DNA of 23,936 nucleotides from Anaerolineae bacterium (lineage in GTDB: Bacteria > Chloroflexota > Anaerolineae > SpSt-313): contig JAIMBM010000005.1 in NCBI GenBank assembly GCA_023511475.1, positions 1 to 23,936 on the forward strand. The letters run 5' to 3'. Below are positions 1 to 7,281 of this stretch, in pieces. The notes under the pieces are model-generated. The model saw nothing but the letters and a program-made list of their open reading frames with translations, had not been told where the DNA came from and made no database searches. The stretch's first letter is position 1; every line of letters begins with the position of its first letter. A program made the position numbers and the translations under genes.

Positions 1-224
1 GACGAGCCAACCCGCCAAACCCCGTCCTGGAGTAGTGCCGGGCTGCGGCTCAGCAAAACACCCGGCTGCAGCCCAGGCGGTGACGCATCTTGGATGCACT
101 AACGCCTGGACCATGGGTGTACGGGCGAGCCAGACCCGCCCCCGCTGCCGGCGCCTGGGAGGCAAGCCGTTGTGAGGGGACGAGTTCGCAGCTAACTCCT
201 CATCCGTGGGTCAACCGGCCCGGC
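1..224. other. Non-coding end of window with a possible hairpin
   Basis: No convincing gene is visible in this stretch. It lies downstream of the URO-D gene that ends at 225. GCCGGG at 37-42 and CCCGGC at 61-66 can pair, and GGGCTGC at 40-46 can alternatively pair with GCAGCCC at 68-74. Either would give a GC-rich hairpin. There is no T-run behind it on the minus strand, so I do not call it an intrinsic terminator. Confidence 0.35.
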
Positions 225-1331
225 TCAGTAGACGCACTCTTTCGCCGCGTCCGCAAAGGCCTGGACGTTGGCCGGATCCCCGTGGAAAAAGTGGTCGGAT
301 GGGGCGATGATGTAGCCGGCATGGTCCTTCGTGGCCTCAAAGCACTCGAAAACCAGCCTCCTCGCCTCCTCCGGCGTGCCGCGCTCGAATCCCGCCTGCT
401 GATCAAAGCCTCCGATGAAGAACAGCCGGTCGCCGACCCGGCGGGAAGCTTCGCGCAGGTCGCAGTCGCCGCCCATGGAGGGCGGAGTCATGGTCTCGAG
501 ACCATCGGCGCCGTTCTGGACGACGAGGTCGAGCATCTGCATCACGCCGCCGCAGAGGTGATACACGATCTTGAGCCCGACCTCGTGCAGGGCGGCGTGT
601 TGGATCCGGTCGTAGGGCAGGCAGAACTCGCGGAACATGGCCGGGCTGATGACCGTGTTAGAGCCGGCGCCTCCGCCGGTCTCGACCATGTCGGCCGGCG
701 TGCCCTGCCACATCTCGGTGACGCGCAGGGTCTTTTCCAGGATGCGGCCCAAGGCGTGGTGCACGAACTCGGGCGTGTCCAGCGCCATGAAGATGGCCTC
801 CTGCGTGCCGACCAGCGTGCAAAAGCTCTGCCAGGGCGAGCCCTGCCCGGGGCTGAAGGGATGGCTGCGCACGATGCCGCGGTCTCCGAGCTTTTCGCGG
901 GCCTCACGGACGGGGGTGAGGTCGGCGGCGATGGGGATGGGGTAGAACTCGTCCCAGAGGGTGAAATCGCGCTCGCTCTTGATCAGCGGCTCGATCTCCC
1001 AGCCGGTGATGGCGTTCCAGGCGCCGGTGTGATGCAGGGTGCCCTTGGGAGTGACAATGGTCTCATCCCAGCGGTGGTTGCCGTCCTCGTCGACCCCCAG
1101 GTCCACGCGGCGGACCTCCCATCGGGCGAGGTCCTTCTCGCTGTAGCGGTAGGCAGGGGAGACGTAGATGGCATAGTCCATCCCAAAGCGCTCGTAGGCC
1201 TGGTACCAGTCCATCCCGCCGAGGTAGTGGTCGAGATAGTACTGCATCCAGCCGTGGACCTGGCAGGGGAGCCGGTCCGGGCGGCCGTTGTTCAGGGCGA
1301 TGAGCATGCGCTCGCGCGAGGTCATGGGCAT
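225..1331 (-). CDS. URO-D superfamily protein (MtaA/uroporphyrinogen decarboxylase-like), H-x-C type
   Basis: This 368-residue protein belongs to the uroporphyrinogen decarboxylase/MtaA-CmuA superfamily, which contains haem enzymes and zinc-dependent corrinoid or CoM methyltransferases. Seen: the N-terminal MTSRERMLIALNNGRPDRLP block typical of the family, an H-L-C-G-G motif with H258 and C260 where MtaA-type enzymes place two zinc ligands, and the late block ending in D-P-A-N-V. The third MtaA ligand, a Cys near the C-terminus in an 'AP-x-C' context, appears replaced by Ser/Asp (IIAPSDHFF). The ATG at 1331 is chosen because GGAG lies 8 nt upstream. The ORF reads further upstream only as a shadow of the beta-galactosidase gene. 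It starts 5 bp after that gene's stop, so the two are probably co-transcribed. True haem synthesis is unlikely in this setting; a methyl transfer or lyase role is possible but the substrate is unknown. Confidence 0.85.
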   Translation of the reverse strand: MPMTSRERMLIALNNGRPDRLPCQVHGWMQYYLDHYLGGMDWYQAYERFGMDYAIYVSPAYRYSEKDLARWEVRRVDLGVDEDGNHRWDETIVTPKGTLHHTGAWNAITGWEIEPLIKSERDFTLWDEFYPIPIAADLTPVREAREKLGDRGIVRSHPFSPGQGSPWQSFCTLVGTQEAIFMALDTPEFVHHALGRILEKTLRVTEMWQGTPADMVETGGGAGSNTVISPAMFREFCLPYDRIQHAALHEVGLKIVYHLCGGVMQMLDLVVQNGADGLETMTPPSMGGDCDLREASRRVGDRLFFIGGFDQQAGFERGTPEEARRLVFECFEATKDHAGYIIAPSDHFFHGDPANVQAFADAAKECVY

Positions 1332-1336
1332 AGGGT

Positions 1337-4300
1337 CTACTCCACGCGCTGTTTGCCCAGCGCCAGCGCCTCCGCAAGCCCGCCCGAGAGGGGCCGCAGC
1401 CTGGCGCGGACGTGCGTCTCGACCGGCTGGACGTGGTACTGCGGCAGCCGACCCGGCCCGCAGCTTGCGTTTCCGAGCCCGGAGTGGTGCTGGTCCAGAT
1501 GGAGGATGACCTCCTCGCGGCGCCGCAGCTCGTGGGGATGTCGGGCTTCCGTCAGGTCCTCCGGCGTGTAGTGGAGGGCGCTGACGTTCAGGATGGGCAT
1601 GCCTACCGCGAGCAGCCCGACGCCATCGGCCCGCGCCAGCGCGGCCCAACGCACATCGGTCTTGTTCCCCGTCTCCTGGGGCACAAGGTACGGGTAGAAC
1701 TGCTCGTCGACCGAGCCGCTGTACACGCCGACCCTCGCCCCGAGCCTGCGATCGGGGTAGGTCTCCTGTGGACCGCGCCCGTACCAGGTAAAGGTATCCA
1801 ACACGCCGGGCAGCTCGAGCCGCAGGCCGATCCGCGGCAGCGGCGGCAGCTCCCCGTAGGGCAGGACGTGCGCGTCGACGAGGACGTCGCCGGACGCACA
1901 GACGGTGTAGGTGTACTCGCAGTCAAAGCCGGGAGTGCCTTCCGGCGGCGCGACGCGCGAGCGCACGCTGACGCGCACACACTGCGGCGCAGCCTGCGCG
2001 ACCTCGACCGAGCGGACCTCCTCCGAGAGGCGATCCAGCCCGGCCTCCCGCCAGCGGAGCGCCAGGCGCTCGTCGCCCCAGAGGTTGGAATCGTTATCCG
2101 TCGGGGCGCGCCAGATGGCCAGGCGCGGTCCACGCGCGATGAGCGCGGCGCCGTGAGCCTGCCACGAGGCGATGGTCCCGGCGGCACGGTCGAAGGCGAG
2201 CAGCCAGCCCTCGCCCCTGATGGTGATCGCCGCAGATGTCTCCTCCAGCTGGAGGACGGGCATGGCTGCTGGCGCTACCCTCGGGCCGGCGGGCACCGCA
2301 TAGGGCATGCGGAACTGCTCCCAGGCAACCTCGTGGCCCCGCTCGGCCCAGGGGGTTGCTTCGGCCAGGGCAAAGCTGATGTCGAGCCAATACTCGGTCC
2401 CCGGCTGTAGCTCGGGCCGGGCAAGGGGCACGGTCACCCTCTGGCACTCGCCGGGGCGCAGGCTCAGGCGCGGCAGCTCCCCCCGCTGCAGGATGGCGCC
2501 ATCGGCGGAGAGCGTCCACGAGCCCCGCAAGCCGCTCAGGTCGGTAAAGTCATAGCCGTTGCGCACCTCGATGATGCCGGCAGCGAGGTCAACGGGGGTC
2601 ACGGAAACGGGCTGGACGACCTTCTTGTGCTCCCAAAGCGCCGGGTGCGGGTCCCGGTCGGGGGAGACGAGTCCGTTGCAGCAGAAGGCGCCGTCGTTGG
2701 GGAGGTCGCCCAAGTCGCCACCGTAGGCGAACCACTCGACGCCCTCGGGCGTCCGCTGGCGCAGGCCCTGGTCCACCCAATCCCAGATAAAGCCGCCGAT
2801 CAGGCGCCGGTGGCTTCGGATTGTGTCCCAGTACTCCTGCAGGTTGCCGGTCGAGTTGCCCATGGAGTGGGCGTACTCGCACATGACAAAGGGCCGCTCC
2901 TCGCCCTCGCGCGTCGCAGACTCGATCAGGCGGTCGATGGACGGGTACATGGTGGAGACAATGTCCACGTACGGCTCATGATGGGCAGACTCATAGTGCA
3001 CCGGCCGGGTGGGCTCGCGGCGATGGATCCAGTCGGCCATGGCGGCGTGGTTGGGGCCGTGGCCCGACTCGTTCCCGAGCGACCAGATGAGCACGCTGGG
3101 ATGGTTCTTGTCGCGCTCGACCATCCGGATGGCGCGGGCGAGGAAGGCCTCGCGCCAGAGAGGGTCCTTGGAGGGCGTGTCCCAGATGCCATGGGACTCC
3201 AGATTGGCCTCGTCGATGAGGTAGAGGCCGTAGTGGTCACACAGCTCGTACCAGCGCGGGTCGTTGGGATAGTGGCTGGTGCGCACGGCGTTGAAATTGA
3301 ACTGCTTCATGAGCCGGATGTCGCGGATCATCGACTCGACGGAGACGGTATGCCCGGTATCGGGGTCATGCTCGTGGCGGTTGACACCCTTGAGGTAGAT
3401 CGGCACGCCGTTGACCCAGAAGCGCCCGTCGCGGATCTCCACCTGCCGAAAGCCGACTCGGCAGCTCTCGACCTCGACGATAGAGCCATCGGCGGCACGC
3501 AGGGTCAGGAGGAGCGTGTAGAGGTTTGGCTGCTCCGCCGACCACTTCTTGGGGTTGGCAACCGCGGCGGCGAGCTCTACGGCGGTCTCCCCGCCCGCGG
3601 CTACCTCCACCGGCTGGCGGATCGGCGTCTCGAGGACCGGCTGGCCATCCCCATCGTAGAGCTGCGTCTCGAGAACGTAGCCGGCAGCCGCCGGCCCATA
3701 GCTGCGCACCTGAGCGGAGACCCGGAGCGTGGCGTCCTCGTAGGCCTCGTCCAGCTCGGTGCGGACCCAGAAATCGCGCACGTGCACCGCCGGCGCGGAC
3801 CAGAGGTAGACGTCGCGGAAGATGCCGCTGAGGCGCCAGTAGTCCTGATCCTCCAGCCAGGAGCCGTCGGACCAGCGGTACACGCGCACCGCGAGGAGGT
3901 TCTGGCCGGGCCGCAGGTACGGGGTGATGTTGAACTCGGCGGGCACGCGCGAGTCCTGGCTGTAGCCGACCTCCTGCCCGTTCAGCCACAGGTGAAAGGC
4001 CGAGTCGACCCCTTCGAAGAGGATAAAGACCTGCCGTCCCGCCCAGGCCTCCGGCACGGTGAATCGCAGGCGATAGGAGCCGGTGGGGTTGTCGTCCCGC
4101 GGGACGCGCGGGTAGGTGTCGGCCGGGAAGGGGTACTGGACGTTGACATAGATCGGCCGGTCATACCCCTGCAGCTGCCAGTTGCCGGGAACGGCGATTT
4201 CGTCCCAGTCCGAGTCGTCATAATTCAGGGACTCGAAGCCTTGCGGCGCCGAGGCGGGGTTGGGGGCGTAGGAGAACTTCCAGGTGCCGTTCAGCAGCTC

Positions 4301-4447
4301 AAGGAAGGGCGAGGCGTAGCGGTCGCAGGCGAGGGCGAGGGCCTCGTCCGGGTAAGGCACGAGGGTGGCATGCGCCGGCTCCTTGTTGCGCTCAAAGACG
4401 GCGGGGTTATCCCAGTCGGGAAGTGGTTCGTCAGGTTGCGTGGTCAT
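1337..4447 (-). CDS. lacZ: Beta-galactosidase, GH2 family, LacZ type
   Basis: This GH2 beta-galactosidase hydrolyses terminal beta-D-galactosides. It has 1036 residues, against 1023 for E. coli LacZ, and appears complete: N-terminal jelly-roll (about residues 40-220), Ig-like domain, TIM barrel (about 320-620) and C-terminal beta-sandwich domains. Visible signatures are the acid/base E460 in WSLGNESGHG and the nucleophile E524 in CEYAHSMGNS, equivalent to E461 and E537 of E. coli. RTSHYPNDPRWYELCDHYG and DEANLESHG are also present. No signal peptide is seen, so it should be cytoplasmic. The ATG at 4447 has AGGGAG 7 nt upstream; the upstream extension of the frame is not homologous. It is the first gene of a two-gene operon with the URO-D gene and is driven by the promoter at 4574-4602. 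Other beta-glycosides as natural substrate cannot be excluded. Confidence 0.95.
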   Translation of the reverse strand: MTTQPDEPLPDWDNPAVFERNKEPAHATLVPYPDEALALACDRYASPFLELLNGTWKFSYAPNPASAPQGFESLNYDDSDWDEIAVPGNWQLQGYDRPIYVNVQYPFPADTYPRVPRDDNPTGSYRLRFTVPEAWAGRQVFILFEGVDSAFHLWLNGQEVGYSQDSRVPAEFNITPYLRPGQNLLAVRVYRWSDGSWLEDQDYWRLSGIFRDVYLWSAPAVHVRDFWVRTELDEAYEDATLRVSAQVRSYGPAAAGYVLETQLYDGDGQPVLETPIRQPVEVAAGGETAVELAAAVANPKKWSAEQPNLYTLLLTLRAADGSIVEVESCRVGFRQVEIRDGRFWVNGVPIYLKGVNRHEHDPDTGHTVSVESMIRDIRLMKQFNFNAVRTSHYPNDPRWYELCDHYGLYLIDEANLESHGIWDTPSKDPLWREAFLARAIRMVERDKNHPSVLIWSLGNESGHGPNHAAMADWIHRREPTRPVHYESAHHEPYVDIVSTMYPSIDRLIESATREGEERPFVMCEYAHSMGNSTGNLQEYWDTIRSHRRLIGGFIWDWVDQGLRQRTPEGVEWFAYGGDLGDLPNDGAFCCNGLVSPDRDPHPALWEHKKVVQPVSVTPVDLAAGIIEVRNGYDFTDLSGLRGSWTLSADGAILQRGELPRLSLRPGECQRVTVPLARPELQPGTEYWLDISFALAEATPWAERGHEVAWEQFRMPYAVPAGPRVAPAAMPVLQLEETSAAITIRGEGWLLAFDRAAGTIASWQAHGAALIARGPRLAIWRAPTDNDSNLWGDERLALRWREAGLDRLSEEVRSVEVAQAAPQCVRVSVRSRVAPPEGTPGFDCEYTYTVCASGDVLVDAHVLPYGELPPLPRIGLRLELPGVLDTFTWYGRGPQETYPDRRLGARVGVYSGSVDEQFYPYLVPQETGNKTDVRWAALARADGVGLLAVGMPILNVSALHYTPEDLTEARHPHELRRREEVILHLDQHHSGLGNASCGPGRLPQYHVQPVETHVRARLRPLSGGLAEALALGKQRVE

Positions 4448-4563
4448 GGCTCTGCTCCCTGCAAGCGTGAGCACCGGCGGGGCACGAGGCCGGGCGGGCC
4501 ATGGGAGGGCAGGGTCCGGGGCCGGGCCACCTCTGCCGCGCTGCCGGTGGCGGATAGGTCGAG

Positions 4564-4579
4564 TACACCTCAGAGTGTA
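4564..4579. promoter_or_regulatory. Inverted repeat over the minus-strand -10 box (candidate operator)
   Basis: TACAC at 4564-4568 and GTGTA at 4575-4579 form a perfect inverted repeat with a 6-nt spacer. It covers the -10 box and probable start point of the beta-galactosidase promoter, a position suited to repression. No regulator for it is encoded in the window that I can identify. Confidence 0.35.
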
Positions 4580-4602
4580 GCCGGAATGTGGGTTTCGCGC
4601 AA
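4574..4602 (-). promoter_or_regulatory. Putative sigma70 promoter for the beta-galactosidase operon
   Basis: On the minus strand TTGCGC (4602-4597) and TACACT (4579-4574) are separated by exactly 17 nt. Matches to the consensus are 3/6 and 4/6. It lies about 127 nt upstream of the beta-galactosidase start. Confidence 0.4.
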
Positions 4603-4605
4603 GAG

Positions 4606-4619
4606 CGGCGTGCACGCCG
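4606..4619. promoter_or_regulatory. 14-bp perfect palindrome between divergent promoters
   Basis: CGGCGTGCACGCCG is a perfect 14-bp palindrome. It sits 3 bp from the -35 box of the minus-strand promoter and 13 bp from the -35 box of the plus-strand promoter. This is where a dimeric regulator could control both directions. The function is inferred from position and symmetry only. Confidence 0.4.
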
Positions 4620-4632
4620 TCCCGCTCGGAAG

Positions 4633-4661
4633 TTGGTGCCCGTGCCAAGGCATGATACAAT
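4633..4661 (+). promoter_or_regulatory. Putative sigma70 promoter for the second URO-D gene
   Basis: TTGGTG (4633-4638) and TACAAT (4656-4661) are separated by 17 nt. The -10 box matches the consensus at 5/6. TTGG at 4633-4636 and CCAA at 4645-4648 form a small inverted repeat over the -35 region. The leader to the gene at 4794 would be about 125 nt. I see no riboswitch-like fold I can name and no further gene in 4448-4793. Confidence 0.45.
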
Positions 4662-4793
4662 GTGCGTAAGAAGCACCTTCCCAGGGCGGTCGCCAATCCA
4701 TCAGGGGCAGCGCATGGCCCGTCGGGGAGGGTGTGGGGACGGTATCTCCCGCCATAGCGTCCTGTACGCCATCCAACGCTGAGGTCACGGGGT

Positions 4794-5831
4794 ATGAGCT
4801 ATCAGATCGGTCTCGATGCCATCAACCTGCGGCCGACGCCGCGCCTAGCCCACACCGAGTACTGCAGCAACGCCGCCCTCATCCGGGCGGTGACCGGCAG
4901 GCCCGAGGACGCACCGGAGGCCCTGCGGGAGTTCATGGACCGCTGGGAGTACGACCTCATCTGGTCTACCGACGACGGCCCGGTCCCCTGGAGCGAGCGC
5001 GGGCGCGTCACCGACACGGGGCACTCGGATTTCCTTGAAGGCGGCACCGACCGCCGCGACCCCAAGCCCTGCCCCTTCCGAGACGTCGACGAGGTCCTGA
5101 GCTTTGACGCCGTAGCCGAGTATGGCCTGCCCGACCTGGATGATCTCACGCGCTACTATACCGCCCGCTATTACGACGCCAGGGAGCGCTACCCCGAGCA
5201 GGTCTGGACCGGCGGCTACTACAAGACGATCGTCTCAGGGGCGATCGAGGCCTTTGGCTGGGACATGCTCCTGCAGGCGGCGGCATATCGCGACCGCTTC
5301 GCTAAGGTGCTCGACAGCTTCTACCGGCTGACGCTGCACCACGTCCGCGCCTGGGCCCGGACTCCCATCGAGGCGTTCATGTGCCACGACGACATGGTCT
5401 GGAGCCAGGGGCCCTTTATGCATCCGGGCTTCTACCGGGCGGAGATATTCCCGCGCTACAAGGCGCTGTGGTCGGTGTTGAAGGAGGCCGGCAAGAAGGT
5501 CCTCTTCTGCTCCGATGGGCAGTGGGGGATGTTTGTGGATGACATCGTGGAGGCGAGCGCCGACGGCCTCTGCTTCGAGCCGATGGTGGCGCTCGAGCCG
5601 GTCGTGGCCCGGTACGGGCAGACGCACTGTATCATCAGCAGCAAGGTCGACGCCCGAACCCTGACGCTTGGGAGCGAAGCGGAGATCCGGGCCGAGATCG
5701 ACGCCACGCTTCTGCTCGCCAGGCAGTGCCGGGGGTTTGTCTTTGCGGTGGGCAACCACATCCCGAGCAATGTGCCTGTGGAGAATGCGGTGTTTTACTT
5801 TGGGTATTTGCGGGAGCATTGGGGGCGCTAG
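4794..5831 (+). CDS. URO-D superfamily protein lacking the H-x-C zinc motif
   Basis: A 345-residue protein with the overall pattern of the uroporphyrinogen decarboxylase (COG0407-like) TIM barrel. The N-terminal block around AALIRAVTGRPEDAPEALRE, the central segment with DDMVWSQGPFMHP, and the late block GFVFAVGNHIPSNVPVENA resemble the family's final strand and N-x-x-A helix. At the position where zinc-dependent members carry H-x-C, this protein reads LFCSDGQW, so it keeps at most one Cys and probably does not bind zinc in the MtaA manner. The ATG at 4794 follows GAGG 9 nt upstream. It is divergent from the beta-galactosidase operon and convergent with the oxidoreductase gene. Function is unknown: it could be a sugar- or methyl-related lyase or a paralogue recruited to another reaction. 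It is clearly distant from the copy at 225-1331. Confidence 0.8.
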   Translation: MSYQIGLDAINLRPTPRLAHTEYCSNAALIRAVTGRPEDAPEALREFMDRWEYDLIWSTDDGPVPWSERGRVTDTGHSDFLEGGTDRRDPKPCPFRDVDEVLSFDAVAEYGLPDLDDLTRYYTARYYDARERYPEQVWTGGYYKTIVSGAIEAFGWDMLLQAAAYRDRFAKVLDSFYRLTLHHVRAWARTPIEAFMCHDDMVWSQGPFMHPGFYRAEIFPRYKALWSVLKEAGKKVLFCSDGQWGMFVDDIVEASADGLCFEPMVALEPVVARYGQTHCIISSKVDARTLTLGSEAEIRAEIDATLLLARQCRGFVFAVGNHIPSNVPVENAVFYFGYLREHWGR

Positions 5832-5946
5832 CCAGTGGCCGGTGGTTAGCGTTCCACCTGCGCGCCGCGCGTCATGCCTGGCATTGGGGGGAACTCCACC
5901 CAGTGCCCTCGACTCGGGCCGTTCGGAGCGCAACCCGTGATGCCGC

Positions 5947-5972
5947 CCGGAGGCCGCAGAGATGGCCTCCGG
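5947..5972 (+). terminator. Hairpin in convergent intergenic region (possible weak terminator)
   Basis: CCGGAGGCC at 5947-5955 pairs perfectly with GGCCTCCGG at 5964-5972 around an 8-nt loop and is followed by CCTTGTTG. It lies between two convergent genes, 116 bp behind the plus-strand stop. The T-run is poor, so termination is plausible rather than certain. The rest of 5832-6081 shows nothing else I can name. Confidence 0.45.
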
Positions 5973-6081
5973 CCTTGTTGCACGGGGGACAGCCCCTCCA
6001 TAGGAAACAAGCACCCCCTTTCCCGCCGTCGGCTAGGGCCGCAGCCGCGCAGGTGTGTGCGGGGCGCTTGGTGACCACCTT

Positions 6082-7233
6082 TCAGGCTACAGACACGGTC
6101 TGGCCGGTGCGCCCGGATTCGAGCGCCGCGGTGAGGACCCGATGGTGCTGGGCCGCCTCCTCCGGCGTGGCACAACTGAAGGGTTGGTGCATATGGTCGT
6201 GGCCGTGCGCGAGCTCGTCACAGAAGGCCGCGGCCATCTGCAGCATGGCATCGGGGAAGCCGAACTCGAAGATGGCGCCAGTGACGGTCGGATATGCTGA
6301 TTCGTAGCCCAGGTCGCGCACCTCCCAACTCTGGGGCATGCCGGGTCGGAAAGTGAGTGTGCGCAGCGTCTTCGGGTACTTGGTGCTGTACTCGGCAGAA
6401 AAGTCTGTGCCGAGGATGCGGATGAACCAGGTGTTCGCCTCGCCGGGCGCGATGCGCTTGGTGCTGAGCAGCATCGGGAAGCACTGGTCACCGGTATTTA
6501 CTTCGCAGGCCAGTATGCCATTATCCCACGTGTCGCAAGGTACGAGGGATCCATCCCTGTCGGGCCGATGTGTCACGACCTTGGAGAGCAGGGCGCGTAC
6601 GTTACGTGGCAGCCAGCCGAAGCGCAGCGGGATGTGCAGAACATGCATTCCCAGGTCACCGAGGCAGCCGTATTCGCCGTTGAACTCGAGTTGGCGCTTC
6701 CAGTTGATCGGTTTGCGTGGATCCAGGTCACTGGAGTGCCAGAGGCCGCTCTCCACCTCGATGATCCGGCCGAAGCGACCTTCGCGCAGGAATCGGATGA
6801 TCTGGTAGGCACCAGGGAAAAAGGGGAACTCGGAGGAGCAGCGTACGAGCACCTCCGGATGGGCTTGGGCGGCGGCGACAATACGCGCGTTGGCTTCCAG
6901 GTCGATGCCGAACGGCTTCTCGCCCAGCAGGTGCTTGCGCGCCGCGATGGCGTCGACATAGACCTCAGCGTGCAGATGGTGTGGCAAGGCACAGTACACG
7001 GCGTCGACCTCGCCGTTGGAGAGAAGCTCTCGGTAGTCGTTGGTGGCCAACTTCAGGCTGGGTATGTTTTCCCTGAACCAGTCCAGAGAAGACTGCGAGC
7101 GGCTGCAGGCTGCGATGACCTGTGGTCTTACCCCCAGATCGCGAAGGTGACACCAACGGGCGCAGGCGCTGGCAAACTCGCGGCCCATGAGGCCCCCACC
7201 TATGACGCCGAAGCGGATAGTGCGTATGCCCAC
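6082..7233 (-). CDS. Gfo/Idh/MocA family NAD(P)-dependent oxidoreductase
   Basis: A 383-residue dehydrogenase of the glucose-fructose oxidoreductase/inositol dehydrogenase family, which oxidises or reduces sugar and cyclitol hydroxyl groups with NAD(P). Seen: an N-terminal Rossmann strand with VIGGGLMG (residues 10-17), the E-K-P motif with K106 (LLGEKPFG) that places the catalytic Lys, and the following DLGMHVLHIPLRF block, equivalent to the family's D-x-G-x-H region. The start is GTG at 7233 because AGGGGGAGG lies 7 nt upstream and the Rossmann fold begins immediately. It is the last gene of the long operon, 48 bp behind the aminotransferase. Its exact substrate cannot be read from sequence; context suggests a sugar, sugar acid or amino sugar released by the upstream enzymes. 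Confidence 0.9.
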   Translation of the reverse strand: MGIRTIRFGVIGGGLMGREFASACARWCHLRDLGVRPQVIAACSRSQSSLDWFRENIPSLKLATNDYRELLSNGEVDAVYCALPHHLHAEVYVDAIAARKHLLGEKPFGIDLEANARIVAAAQAHPEVLVRCSSEFPFFPGAYQIIRFLREGRFGRIIEVESGLWHSSDLDPRKPINWKRQLEFNGEYGCLGDLGMHVLHIPLRFGWLPRNVRALLSKVVTHRPDRDGSLVPCDTWDNGILACEVNTGDQCFPMLLSTKRIAPGEANTWFIRILGTDFSAEYSTKYPKTLRTLTFRPGMPQSWEVRDLGYESAYPTVTGAIFEFGFPDAMLQMAAAFCDELAHGHDHMHQPFSCATPEEAAQHHRVLTAALESGRTGQTVSVA

Positions 7234-7281
7234 CGTCGAGCCTCCCCCTTTCTGCGGGCGTAGCGCTGTCCCGGCCCGAGG

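Noticed and set aside
225..1331. Haem biosynthesis uroporphyrinogen decarboxylase HemE
   Set aside because: The H-x-C metal motif, the context with beta-galactosidase and the absence of other haem genes fit the MtaA-like side of the superfamily better.
90..1571. Plus-strand open frame of 493 codons at the left end
   Set aside because: It lies antisense to the URO-D gene and to the end of the beta-galactosidase gene and has low-complexity Val/Asp/Gly/Ala content typical of shadow frames.
2627..4669. Plus-strand open frame of 680 codons opposite the beta-galactosidase gene
   Set aside because: It is a GC-rich antisense shadow of a well-supported GH2 gene and shows no domain or motif of its own.
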